IMG/VR virus record: IMGVR_UViG_3300048556_000354
Location: 1-24,496 of that record
Direction: 5' to 3' (one strand)
DNA length: 24,496 nt
Origin: a virus
The notes beneath the pieces are model-generated. The model was not told the DNA's origin and did not search any database. It saw only the letters and a program-made list of their open reading frames with translations. The position numbers and the translations under genes were made by a program. Positions 1-6,039 of the stretch are shown piece after piece (the stretch's first letter is position 1; every line of letters starts with the position of its first letter).

Positions 1-441
1 AGCAGTAATCGCTAGTGCGCCATCTGTTGCAATCGTTCCAGCCAAAGTGCCAGCTACACCGCCCGAAGTTGTAGTGTTGCTGCCAAAGATAGGCATCGCT
101 GGGACTACGCCAGCAGTGACAGTTGTAGACAATACGGTTGGAACGTCATCACCCTCTATGTACGACTCTGTATATGAAAAAGCGTCACCAGCAGTAGTAA
201 TAGTGTAAGCGCCAGGAGTGTAGCCAACAGCGGTGCCGGAAGTAAGTGTCCCCAAAGCAGGAGCAGTACCCAAAGTGACGTTAGAGCCAGATACCGCCAC
301 TGAAGAAGGTACGCGCGTTGAGATTGATCCCGCTCCATCAACAGTTAGCGAAATTGAGGATTTAATAGCGTGCGTAATGTCTGCCGAAGCAGGACTTATC
401 GCAAAAAATGTTAGGCACGATACAAAAAGAAAACGCCTCAT
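1..441 (-). CDS. Secreted protein of unknown function, 3' end beyond window
   Basis: The minus frame is open from an ATG at 441 to the window edge (147 codons, incomplete at its C-terminus). The N-terminus is a textbook Sec signal peptide: two arginines (MRR), a hydrophobic core (FLFVSCLTFFAI) and a likely signal peptidase I site ASA|D near residue 20. The mature part is low in charge and rich in Gly, Ser, Thr, Ala and Val, with short beta-like stretches such as SGSNVTLGTAPALGTL and GVAGTLAGTIATDG. This resembles a secreted or surface beta-structured protein. Its ATG overlaps the TGA of the upstream holin-like gene (ATGA), so the two are probably translationally coupled. An exported phage protein beside a holin-like gene could act at lysis or alter the host surface, but I do not recognise a named family. 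The plus-strand frames here are weaker. Confidence 0.75.
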   Translation of the reverse strand, partial: MRRFLFVSCLTFFAISPASADITHAIKSSISLTVDGAGSISTRVPSSVAVSGSNVTLGTAPALGTLTSGTAVGYTPGAYTITTAGDAFSYTESYIEGDDVPTVLSTTVTAGVVPAMPIFGSNTTTSGGVAGTLAGTIATDGALAITA

Positions 442-701
442 TTTGGCTTGGAGGTAGGGGTTTCTTCCTTAAGTGTAGGCTGCTCTTTCTTCTTTTTATT
501 GTTGCCAACAGCTAGTCCAAAGGACGCCGCCGTGCCAGAAAGAATGGAAGCTGGATAGGTGGGGTCAAGCGATTGCTTGAAGACGCCAAGGTAGTTAGCG
601 GTCAGGATTGCCATTGCCCAAGCAAGCAAGACAACCTTGATTACATCGCCTAGGCGTGAGTTGTCGTTTTCTTGTTCTTGCTTTGCTTGTTCTTCTGCCA
701 T
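438..701 (-). CDS. Small membrane protein, holin-like
   Basis: 87 residues. A charged N-terminus (about residues 1-19, rich in Glu, Gln, Lys, Asp) is followed by a strong membrane segment (VIKVVLLAWAMAILTANYLGVF), a short linker and a second weakly hydrophobic stretch (ASILSGTAASFGLAVG). It ends in a very basic tail (NNKKKKEQ...SKPK). Two membrane stretches and a positive C-terminal tail in under 100 residues fit class II holins, and the gene lies near a peptidase gene in a lysis-like module. The stop overlaps the start of the secreted-protein gene. Holin is inferred from topology and context, as holins share little sequence. It could instead be another small inner-membrane protein. Confidence 0.65.
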   Translation of the reverse strand: MAEEQAKQEQENDNSRLGDVIKVVLLAWAMAILTANYLGVFKQSLDPTYPASILSGTAASFGLAVGNNKKKKEQPTLKEETPTSKPK

Positions 702-724
702 GATGAGTTCACGCTAGAGGTCGA

Positions 725-979
725 ATGGTGGTTGAAATCTGGGCTGCTGTGGCTGGTGCGTCAATAGGCGTAGCAGCTTCTGGTATCAAAGGTGCCAACC
801 GTGAGACACAGCATGGAAGGGATTCGTTGGTGCGTCTGACCTCAGCTGTCGATAATTTAGCGTCAAGAATGGATGTGCTCCACGCTGACTTGAGGGTTCG
901 AGACCAGGAGCTATTCGCTCGAATCTCAGACCTAGAGCAGAATGTTGCACGACTGGAAGGCCACGCAAATCGGACTTAG
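725..979 (+). CDS. Small protein with N-terminal hydrophobic segment and coiled coil
   Basis: 84 residues, ATG start preceded by GAGG at a short spacing. Residues 1-20 (MVVEIWAAVAGASIGVAASG) are hydrophobic and glycine/alanine rich, like a membrane anchor. Residues about 35-80 form a heptad-like amphipathic helix (LVRLTSAVDNLASRM...ARISDLEQNVARLEG), probably a coiled coil. Anchor plus coiled coil is typical of small lysis-accessory proteins such as XhlA-type or spanin-like products, although the anchor here is at the N-terminus. It begins only 23 bp from the divergent holin-like gene and is followed by further small genes and the C39-like peptidase. Function is unproven. Confidence 0.7.
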   Translation: MVVEIWAAVAGASIGVAASGIKGANRETQHGRDSLVRLTSAVDNLASRMDVLHADLRVRDQELFARISDLEQNVARLEGHANRT

Positions 980-1003
980 ACTTCCGGCACACACAGTGCT
1001 GTC

Positions 1004-1177
1004 ATGGTTTTACTTCTAAAGCCAATCCTTTTTAGCTTCATCAAATCAAAGGCTGTAAAGCAGCTGCTACTTGACTGTTTGATCAAGATCAGTGAGCAGA
1101 CAGACAACCAACTGGATGATGTGGCCTGTAAGTATGTGCAGGACTTACTGTTTCCGGATGGTCGCGTTGAAAAGTAA
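1004..1177 (+). CDS. 57-residue helical protein of unknown function
   Basis: ATG at 1004, stop TAA at 1175-1177, immediately followed by the ATG of the peptidase gene, which indicates an operon. The product begins MVLLLKPILFSFIKSKAVKQ and continues as amphipathic helices (LLLDCLIKISEQTDNQ, VACKYVQDLLF). The N-terminal 15 residues are hydrophobic but interrupted by lysines, so a peripheral membrane helix is as likely as a transmembrane one. Small proteins starting with a leucine-rich helix and a 'D-D-A-V' region are, from memory, common next to lysis genes in aquatic phages. I cannot assign a function. Confidence 0.65.
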   Translation: MVLLLKPILFSFIKSKAVKQLLLDCLIKISEQTDNQLDDVACKYVQDLLFPDGRVEK

Positions 1178-1897
1178 ATGTGGCTTTGGGTCGTAATAGT
1201 TGTGGGCTTATCACTCCTCCCGTTCTTTCAGTTTTTTAAAAAAGGCGATCCTCACCAGCTAGCTGCGATTGCTGAGCTGGAGAAATCCATTGACCAAGAC
1301 CTCCTCAGTGATGAGGCTGAATGGTTTGAGATGTGGAAAACAAGCGGCATTCACCAAGAGGTTTATGGCGTCCCGTATTACAACCAAATGGATAGCCTTA
1401 CTGGCTATGGCTACCGGGAATGCTTTGATGCAGCGGCTGCAATGGTTGTAGCGTTCCACCATGGCATCAGAAGTCAAGATGCTTATCGGCATGTACGCCG
1501 AAAGTTTGGTGATACGACAGCAGTCCACGCTCAGGTTTCTGCGTTGAGATCACTTGGCTTGGACGCTGAGTTTCGCAGGGATGCCAGGGTTGAGGATATT
1601 GAGATTGAGATCGATGCTGGCAGGCCAATCATGGTTGGCTGGCTGCATAAAGGCGATCTAACCAAAGGCAATCCAGCAGTGTGCGATAGCGAAGGCTGTG
1701 GTCATTGGAGCGTAATCATTGGCTATGACAAGGATGATTTCATTGCTATGGATCCGATGGGTAAGCCAGATATGGATCATGGCGGCCATGACATTACAAA
1801 GTCAGGTGAGTTGATCAGGATGTCTCGCCCTGCTTTCTATCAACGCTGGTCTATCGAAGGAGAAGCAAGCGGCTGGGCTGTATTTGTTGATCGATGA
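1178..1897 (+). CDS. Membrane-anchored C39-like cysteine peptidase (Peptidase_C39_2 type)
   Basis: 239 residues. Residues 2-20 are a membrane anchor (WLWVVIVVGLSLLPFFQFF), followed by a linker and a papain-like C39 domain from about 62 to 238. Visible catalytic elements are the oxyanion glutamine Q70 in VPYYNQMDS, the nucleophile C82 in YRECFDAAAAM, H176 in GCGHWSVIIGYD and D192 in IAMDPMG, in family order and spacing. Two further cysteines (C169, C174) flank the His motif and could form a disulfide or metal site. C39-like domains cleave peptide bonds, including double-glycine leaders or cell-wall peptides. In this lysis-like cassette, with no other recognisable endolysin in the window, a peptidoglycan-peptide or lysis-protein substrate is plausible but inferred. 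The start directly abuts the previous stop, and the next candidate gene overlaps it by ATGA. Confidence 0.88.
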   Translation: MWLWVVIVVGLSLLPFFQFFKKGDPHQLAAIAELEKSIDQDLLSDEAEWFEMWKTSGIHQEVYGVPYYNQMDSLTGYGYRECFDAAAAMVVAFHHGIRSQDAYRHVRRKFGDTTAVHAQVSALRSLGLDAEFRRDARVEDIEIEIDAGRPIMVGWLHKGDLTKGNPAVCDSEGCGHWSVIIGYDKDDFIAMDPMGKPDMDHGGHDITKSGELIRMSRPAFYQRWSIEGEASGWAVFVDR

Positions 1898-2091
1898 ACT
1901 GGGGATATATCAGTGCGTTTTGGACAACAGTCGTGATGAACTGTGTCCAACCCGTGAATTGGCAGGCTTGTTTACCAGTGCAAGACTGGTTATTCCCAGC
2001 TATAGGTGATTACATACGGTTCAAGACGGAGGAACCCTATGCTTCCGAAAAGCGGGCCTTACGATCCATCAATGCAATGGATGGTCGTTGA
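1894..2091 (+). CDS. Possible 65-residue protein, overlapping downstream gene
   Basis: An open frame whose ATG overlaps the TGA of the peptidase gene (ATGA), the coupling style used through this phage. The product starts MNWGYISAFWTTVVMN and is rich in Trp, Cys and Pro in its first half. The last 17 codons overlap the next gene in another frame. No family is recognised. In its favour are the coupling and the otherwise empty 140 bp between peptidase and next gene. Against it are the 53-base overlap and the unremarkable C-terminal half. It may be a real small gene or a fortuitous frame. Confidence 0.4.
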   Translation: MNWGYISAFWTTVVMNCVQPVNWQACLPVQDWLFPAIGDYIRFKTEEPYASEKRALRSINAMDGR

Positions 2092-2263
2092 ACAGAGTCT
2101 TGAAGAGGAGTTGACGCTCGAACGCAGTATTAGGGAAATTGAGGATTGCGAGAACATAGATGTGCTGTCACAGCTTTGTGTTGCTATGGCGCGTCAACAG
2201 TGGCATCAGGGCAAGTTGCTAAAGCAAGCTGTTGGACATATCGCTGGACTGGAACAGGTTTAG
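2039..2263 (+). CDS. 74-residue acidic helical protein, unknown function
   Basis: I start at the ATG at 2039 (MLPKSGPYDPSMQWM...) and not at the ATG 33 bases upstream, because a strong GGAGGA lies 5 bases before this ATG. The protein has a short proline-containing N-terminus, then acidic amphipathic helices (EQSLEEELTLERSIREIED, LSQLCVAMARQQWHQ, KLLKQAVGHIAGL). It is probably soluble and all-helical. It is the last plus-strand gene of the lysis-like cluster. Its stop overlaps the stop of the convergent gene by 4 bases (2260-2263). No family is recognised. Confidence 0.7.
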   Translation: MLPKSGPYDPSMQWMVVEQSLEEELTLERSIREIEDCENIDVLSQLCVAMARQQWHQGKLLKQAVGHIAGLEQV

Positions 2264-2535
2264 GGCTCTTCCTTGAGGCCAGCACGTTCACGTCGCTTAG
2301 CGGCACGTCCAGCAATTCTTGCTTCTACAGAGTTCTGCCATTCCTGCTTGTCCTGGATTAGGGCTTGTTCGTACGTTTCAAGGTTGTTTTCGCTGGCGAT
2401 GTGGTCATAAATAATTTCACGCATTAAGGAAGAGGGTTTAATGCTTTTTTCTGCGGCTTCAAGTAAGAACAACGCTCCACGATTAGGGTCTAGGAGAACT
2501 TGGATGTAAACACGCTTGCCGTGATTGCTTGCCAT
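2260..2535 (-). CDS. Ribbon-helix-helix-like small protein
   Basis: 91 residues from the ATG at 2535 (MASNHGKRVYIQVLLDP...); an ATG 12 bases upstream is possible but less natural. A basic strand (KRVYIQVLLDPN) is followed by two helices (ALFLLEAAEKS and SSLMREIIYDHIASE), the strand-helix-helix pattern of CopG/Arc-type DNA-binding proteins. A charged C-terminal helix (QDKQEWQNSVEARIAG) ends in a basic tail RAAKRRERAGLKEEP. The family binds DNA as dimers through the paired strand, so a repressor or autoregulator is plausible. The minus-strand gene upstream ends 25 bp before this start, suggesting co-transcription. Assignment is from pattern only. Confidence 0.65.
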   Translation of the reverse strand: MASNHGKRVYIQVLLDPNRGALFLLEAAEKSIKPSSLMREIIYDHIASENNLETYEQALIQDKQEWQNSVEARIAGRAAKRRERAGLKEEP

Positions 2536-2560
2536 CAAACGGCACAATAGTACAGTAATA

Positions 2561-2770
2561 TTACCATGTTACTGAGTTGTCAACCTTTTTCTCCCAAGCA
2601 TTGGCTTGTGCTTTTCGAGCGGAAGATCGTTGACGGCTTGAGCCTGCCCTAATCTTTTTGGCTCCTTCTAGGAGCATTGCAGCTCGTTGGATGTCAGCAG
2701 TCGCGGCTGATCTAACTGCTGCATATAGACGATCCAGCATCAGTTGACGCCCTGATTTTGGTAGAGGCAT
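2561..2770 (-). CDS. 69-residue basic protein of unknown function
   Basis: I use the ATG at 2770 (MPLPKSGRQLMLDRL...), which has GGAG 9 bases upstream, instead of the in-frame TTG at 2788. The product is basic and largely helical: a first helix (RQLMLDRLYAAVRSAA), a second (ADIQRAAMLLEGAKKIR) and a basic, flexible end (SSRQRSSARKAQANAWEKK). This composition suggests nucleic-acid binding, but no motif is diagnostic. It lies 25 bp upstream of the ribbon-helix-helix-like gene in the same orientation, so the two probably share a transcript. Confidence 0.6.
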   Translation of the reverse strand: MPLPKSGRQLMLDRLYAAVRSAATADIQRAAMLLEGAKKIRAGSSRQRSSARKAQANAWEKKVDNSVTW

Positions 2771-2863
2771 CAGCCATCGCTCCAGCAAGCGTTTGATGGA
2801 ACGTTATCTCATTATTCTCTGTTAGCACAATCCATGTGCTGTCATTGCGAAAGATTTTAAGTT

Positions 2864-3121
2864 TCAAGCTTGTTGCGAGAGTTGTTTAATCCAGGCAAAA
2901 TCTTCCATTGGTGAAGCCGTGATGACACTTACGTCAACACCGCATGAAAGAGCAGCAGAGACCTGAGCTTGAAAGTAATTCGGGTCACTTTCGTAAGTTA
3001 CCTGCTCTACAGACAAGGGTTTGTGGTCCTCGTCATAGGCAGTAAATCGAGCAATGGCTAATGGGAAGTGCTCGTCGTCATCATCGACCTGGCAGTAGTA
3101 CAGATTAATTTTTTGCTGCAC
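2864..3121 (-). CDS. 85-residue protein of unknown function (GTG start)
   Basis: The open frame extends further upstream, but that part overlaps a good ribbon-helix-helix gene. The best start is GTG at 3121, with AGGAG 8 bases upstream and a 17-base overlap with the preceding gene's end. The product begins MQQKINLYYCQVDDDDEHFP and alternates beta strands (KINLYYCQVD, LAIARFTAYD) with a C-terminal helix (MEDFAWIKQLSQQ). The middle (DPNYFQAQVSAALSCGVDVSV) looks like a small alpha/beta fold. It may be transcribed with the upstream ribbon-helix-helix gene. No family recognised. Confidence 0.6.
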   Translation of the reverse strand: MQQKINLYYCQVDDDDEHFPLAIARFTAYDEDHKPLSVEQVTYESDPNYFQAQVSAALSCGVDVSVITASPMEDFAWIKQLSQQA

Positions 3122-3377
3122 GAAGACTGGCTCCTGAGAACTCTGCGAAGACTGACGCCACAACGCTTTCAGCCTGATGGCGACCAATAAGATGGCCACA
3201 ACGCTTACGAACCCTGACAACAGCTTTGTTGTAATCATCGGGCGTAATGTCAAAACTTGTTTGAGAGTTAAGGATGAGGTCACGGATCAATTCTGATCGT
3301 CCAACGCCAATGCTTTCTGCTTGATCAGAAAGACGTTTGGCGACTTCCTCGGGGAGGTAGGTTTCGACTCTTTTCAT
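3105..3377 (-). CDS. CopG/Arc-like ribbon-helix-helix protein
   Basis: 90 residues. The N-terminus is a clear ribbon-helix-helix: strand KRVETYLPEE, helix VAKRLSDQAESIG, turn GVGRSELIRDLILN. The turn 'GVGRSELIR' closely follows the family pattern in which helix 2 begins after a Gly and a Ser or Thr. The rest (residues 40-90) is helical (DYNKAVVRVRKRCGHL, AESVVASVFAEFSG) and could be a dimerisation or effector part. The family represses promoters or acts as antitoxin or plasmid copy-control factor. The toxin-type partner is not evident here. It lies about 240 bp downstream of the primase gene, near the GGGACA repeat cluster, so it is a candidate to bind that cluster (inference). Confidence 0.75.
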   Translation of the reverse strand: MKRVETYLPEEVAKRLSDQAESIGVGRSELIRDLILNSQTSFDITPDDYNKAVVRVRKRCGHLIGRHQAESVVASVFAEFSGASLRAAKN

Positions 3378-3522
3378 TCCGTGATTTTACGGGTTTCTTT
3401 TTGGATTTCTTGGATTTGTTGGACGATTTAACTCTGGGTTTGGAGCGTACCGAAGCAACGGTTTCAAGGTAGCCCGGAGGTTCAGGAACACCAGCCTTGC
3501 TAAGGATTTCGCTCCAATTCAT
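3325..3522 (-). CDS. Small protein with lysine/serine-rich tail
   Basis: 65 residues starting MNWSEILSKAGVPEPPG, then a short helix (YLETVASV) and a long Lys/Ser-rich disordered tail (RVKSSNKSKKSKKKPVKSR). The 3' end overlaps the ribbon-helix-helix gene by 53 bases in another frame. From memory, short proteins beginning MNW-EIL-(A/S)KAG-PEPPG and ending in Lys-rich tails are common in picocyanobacterial phages, which favours a real gene despite the overlap. The basic tail suggests DNA or RNA binding. Function unknown. Confidence 0.55.
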   Translation of the reverse strand: MNWSEILSKAGVPEPPGYLETVASVRSKPRVKSSNKSKKSKKKPVKSRNEKSRNLPPRGSRQTSF

Positions 3523-3598
3523 CGAAAGGCTTCTCGCGCGTATAGATGTAAAAAGTGTCCCTTTTGGTCAAAAGCCAGTCATGCCAAAGAGTTTGCAT
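3500..3598 (-). CDS. Possible 32-residue peptide downstream of the primase gene
   Basis: A short frame starts with ATG at 3598, 21 bases after the primase-helicase stop, and ends at TAG 3500-3502. The peptide begins MQTLWHDWLLTKRDTFYIYA and continues REKPFDELERNP. It is aromatic-rich with a protein-like composition, and it overlaps the start of the next gene by 23 bases. It fills the only gap in this minus-strand run. At this length coding status cannot be settled from sequence alone. Confidence 0.38.
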   Translation of the reverse strand: MQTLWHDWLLTKRDTFYIYTREKPFDELERNP

Positions 3599-3759
3599 GG
3601 GGACACCCAAGGGGGACAGTTAGAGTTGTCCCCTTTGTTCCTCGGTCAATTCAATCTCAACCGCTCCATCCATCAAAGGGGGACAGAGTGGGTTGTCCCC
3701 CATGCTTTGTCCCCCTTCAGATACCGCTCCAGCACTAGGTTTACTAGTAGAAGGGGACA
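3556..3759. repeat. Cluster of eight GGGACA/TGTCCC elements
   Basis: The hexamer occurs at 3556 (TGTCCC), 3600 and 3613 (GGGACA), 3627 (TGTCCC), 3680 (GGGACA), 3694 and 3708 (TGTCCC) and 3754 (GGGACA), most with one or two extra G or C. Two pairs are inverted with the same geometry: GGGGACA-N8-TGTCCCC at 3612-3633 and at 3679-3700. A third unit follows at the same 14-base step (3694 to 3708). The cluster spans the last ~140 bases of the primase-helicase gene and the bases after its stop. It could be operators, replication iterons or RNA hairpins. Equal spacing argues for a dimeric binder. Confidence 0.75.
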
Positions 3760-5878
3760 GTCTTTGACCCTCTCCGCACGCGAGAACAGCTTGATAGTGT
3801 TTGGAACGAGATCCTTCTAAGACGTAAGAGACGATCAACTTACGGTCTTCCATTCGTTGGAGCGTTTTCTTAATTGCGACAGCAGACCCAGCAACCAAAG
3901 GATCAGCAAGTAGATCCGTTTTGGTGCGTGACTCAGGGAAAGCAGTGCGAAGGCGGCTAAGAACGCGACCTGCAACAGACGAAGGAGTGTTGTCCTCTGG
4001 ATCCATTTCGGGCGTGAAGTCTTCGATATAAAAACCGAGGTCTTCATTCTGCCCAAGCTTGAGCTTGGTGCCAGAGCGACCAGAGCGGCTTTTTTCGATA
4101 GTGATAAGCCGTTCATGCTTTTCAACCCGTTGGTCCTTCATTGGGCGGTTCTGAAGTTTGTTCTCAGGGTTGTGGGGGTTCTGAAGCGACCAAGTTTCAT
4201 CTACAGCGTCACGGATAGCTGAAGTGCCTCTGAACCCTCCATTTTTGTTGGCATGGTGGATGATCAAGATTGTGGTGGCAGGGAACAGCTGACCATTGTT
4301 TTTTGTGAGCCAATAAAGGGGGGTCGCGAACTCAGACTTGTTCTCGTCAAAAGCTGCACCGCCAGAGCAGCCAATCAAGGAATCAATGACGACAAGCTTT
4401 GGCTTGTATTTTTCCATCAGCTTGATGAACTGGGCGTAACGACGAAGATGCCAGTCACTTCGGATGTAAGTGTCACTATTTATTGGAAAATCGGCTTCGA
4501 TCAACTGTTCTTTCAACTGCGGCAGACCTTGATCGCCATTTAGCAAAAGGACAGGGCCTTGTTCGACTGGTACGTCAGCCCCCCGAACCTTGAATGGTTT
4601 ACCGGAAGCTATATGCCCTGCAAGAGCCCAAGCTGCTGTGGACTTACCGTCACCACCAGCGCCATAGATCAAGACGACAGAAGGGTGAGGCAGAACGTCA
4701 GGGATCAAGTAATCACGCTTAACTTCTTTTTCCATCAACTCTTCAACAGTGAGAAGTTCAACTTTTTTCTCAAAAGCGATTTGATCAACAATGAGTTTTT
4801 CAAGTGCGCTTTGATCTCTGTATCCAGCCTGTAAAGCAAGGCTGTTGAGCTTGTAGTTGACCTCAGCTGGGTTATCAAGATTGAGTATTTGTTCGCAGCG
4901 GCGAATGACCTCTTCAAACTCAAGAGTTGCTGTGCGGAACTCTTGGACTACTTTTTCTTCGGCTGATTTGACGACTTTGGCCAAACTATCTGAAAACCTA
5001 AGCCGTTTGGGATCCTCCCTGTCCGCCAAGTGAATAAGAGTTCCGATGCCTACGCCATTGCCTTTAAAGGTGTTCCAGACATCAGCGCAAGGGTTGTCGT
5101 TTTCCCATTCAGAGGCGTAATCAGAATCCTCTGCTGACCATGCTGACCAAAGCATGAAGCCCATTTCATTGGGCAAAGCAGAATTAATTGCCATGCCAAT
5201 CCTGACCCAGTGATCCCTGGAGCCAGCGCCTTTGCATGGGATGACGTTTAGGCAGTCACGGACAATCTCAAAGATTTCGTCTTGCGTGCGATCCGTGAAA
5301 TCAGGATCACGCTTGTTAATAGCCTTTGCAGGCTGCTTCATCTCAGCAAGCAACCAATCTGGGGCGACAGGAATGCTGGATAGGTCGCCAGAGATCTTGT
5401 ACTGACCAGGCTCAGAGTTTTTGCTGCCGGGATACTCGCCAAAGATCACGCCTTGGCGCTTGGAGTTCCAAAGGATCTCGTAGTCCTGATCGCCTAAACC
5501 TCTGCCTTCAACGCTGCTCCAGAGGTCTTCAGGCACGCGGAAAAGGTATTTAGCGGCGTTGCTCTTGGTCGATGTGATTGTTGGAGCGCCTTCAAGGGAG
5601 GAGCCCCAGACCTTGAGAAGTTTTTTTAAGCCAAGGTCAACGTCAAGGATGACGATGCCATTGCCACGAATGCCAGTAAAGACACCAACAGCGTGAAGCT
5701 CAGGATTGCGTTGAATGGCAAGGGCAACATCAGCTGCATCAAACTTGCGATCAAAGCTTGCCTCTAAGGGGTTCTTGCCAGTAGCAGGCTTGCCAGAGGC
5801 CATTGGGGCGCCTTTGGCATATATCGGTGCATAGACCAGGCCAGAGGGCAGCTGGGCAACAAATTCCTGAAGGTTCAT
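3620..5878 (-). CDS. Primase-polymerase / RepA-type helicase fusion protein
   Basis: 752 residues. Residues about 1-180 resemble a bifunctional primase-polymerase domain: the acidic motif DVD sits at 79-81 (GIVILDVDLG), and GVIFGEYPGS (143-152) fits the later active-site region. Residues about 200-287 match the primase C-terminal PriCT_2 pattern (DHWVRIGMAINSAL, WSAWSAE, GVGIGTLIHLA). Residues about 395-600 form a RecA-like AAA_25/RepA ATPase: Walker A GAGGDGKS (406-413), Walker B LVVID ending at D499 and an IIHHANK motif (539-545). A winged-helix-like segment follows (VAIKKTLQRMEDRKLIVSYV), then a low-complexity tail. Such fusions prime and unwind DNA at phage or plasmid origins. No Shine-Dalgarno precedes the ATG. 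The gene faces the plus-strand recombination operon across a 161-bp gap. Confidence 0.9.
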   Translation of the reverse strand: MNLQEFVAQLPSGLVYAPIYAKGAPMASGKPATGKNPLEASFDRKFDAADVALAIQRNPELHAVGVFTGIRGNGIVILDVDLGLKKLLKVWGSSLEGAPTITSTKSNAAKYLFRVPEDLWSSVEGRGLGDQDYEILWNSKRQGVIFGEYPGSKNSEPGQYKISGDLSSIPVAPDWLLAEMKQPAKAINKRDPDFTDRTQDEIFEIVRDCLNVIPCKGAGSRDHWVRIGMAINSALPNEMGFMLWSAWSAEDSDYASEWENDNPCADVWNTFKGNGVGIGTLIHLADREDPKRLRFSDSLAKVVKSAEEKVVQEFRTATLEFEEVIRRCEQILNLDNPAEVNYKLNSLALQAGYRDQSALEKLIVDQIAFEKKVELLTVEELMEKEVKRDYLIPDVLPHPSVVLIYGAGGDGKSTAAWALAGHIASGKPFKVRGADVPVEQGPVLLLNGDQGLPQLKEQLIEADFPINSDTYIRSDWHLRRYAQFIKLMEKYKPKLVVIDSLIGCSGGAAFDENKSEFATPLYWLTKNNGQLFPATTILIIHHANKNGGFRGTSAIRDAVDETWSLQNPHNPENKLQNRPMKDQRVEKHERLITIEKSRSGRSGTKLKLGQNEDLGFYIEDFTPEMDPEDNTPSSVAGRVLSRLRTAFPESRTKTDLLADPLVAGSAVAIKKTLQRMEDRKLIVSYVLEGSRSKHYQAVLACGEGQRLSPSTSKPSAGAVSEGGQSMGDNPLCPPLMDGAVEIELTEEQRGQL

Positions 5879-5905
5879 GTACTATGGAAGGGTAATCAAT
5901 TAACT

Positions 5906-5950
5906 CTCCCGATTGGCCCCCTGGTTCGTGGGCTAGTCGGGAGTTTTTTT
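5906..5950 (+). terminator. Terminator-like hairpin between divergent replication genes
   Basis: CTCCCGA (5906-5912) pairs with TCGGGAG (5937-5943), and an inner GCCC/GGGC stem makes a two-tier hairpin. Seven T follow on the plus strand. In plus orientation this is a standard intrinsic terminator, yet no plus-strand gene ends upstream. In minus orientation the same hairpin lies in the predicted 5' leader of the primase-helicase mRNA. It may block antisense transcription into the rightward operon. Confidence 0.65.
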
Positions 5951-5963
5951 ATCCTAGCCCATA

Positions 5964-5992
5964 TTGACAAAAGGCAAGGTTGTTTGTAGTTT
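5964..5992 (+). promoter_or_regulatory. Candidate rightward promoter for ssDNA-binding/nuclease operon
   Basis: A perfect -35 TTGACA (5964-5969) is followed after 17 bases by TAGTTT (5987-5992), a weak -10. It lies just after the orphan terminator and 48 bp before the GTG of the first rightward gene. The -35 is strong and the -10 poor. Confidence 0.45.
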
Positions 5993-6039
5993 GTTGGAGC
6001 GTCAAACACTGACGCGACAACCCACAAGACAACTTTCTC

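Noticed and set aside
156-457. Plus and minus open frames of 60-75 codons over the start of the window
   Set aside because: They overlap the minus-strand frame with a clear signal peptide and coupling to the holin-like gene, which reads much better as protein.
3122-3283. N-terminal extension of the 2864 gene with a membrane-like segment
   Set aside because: It lies antiparallel in frame over the ribbon-helix-helix gene, and the GTG at 3121 has a proper AGGAG.
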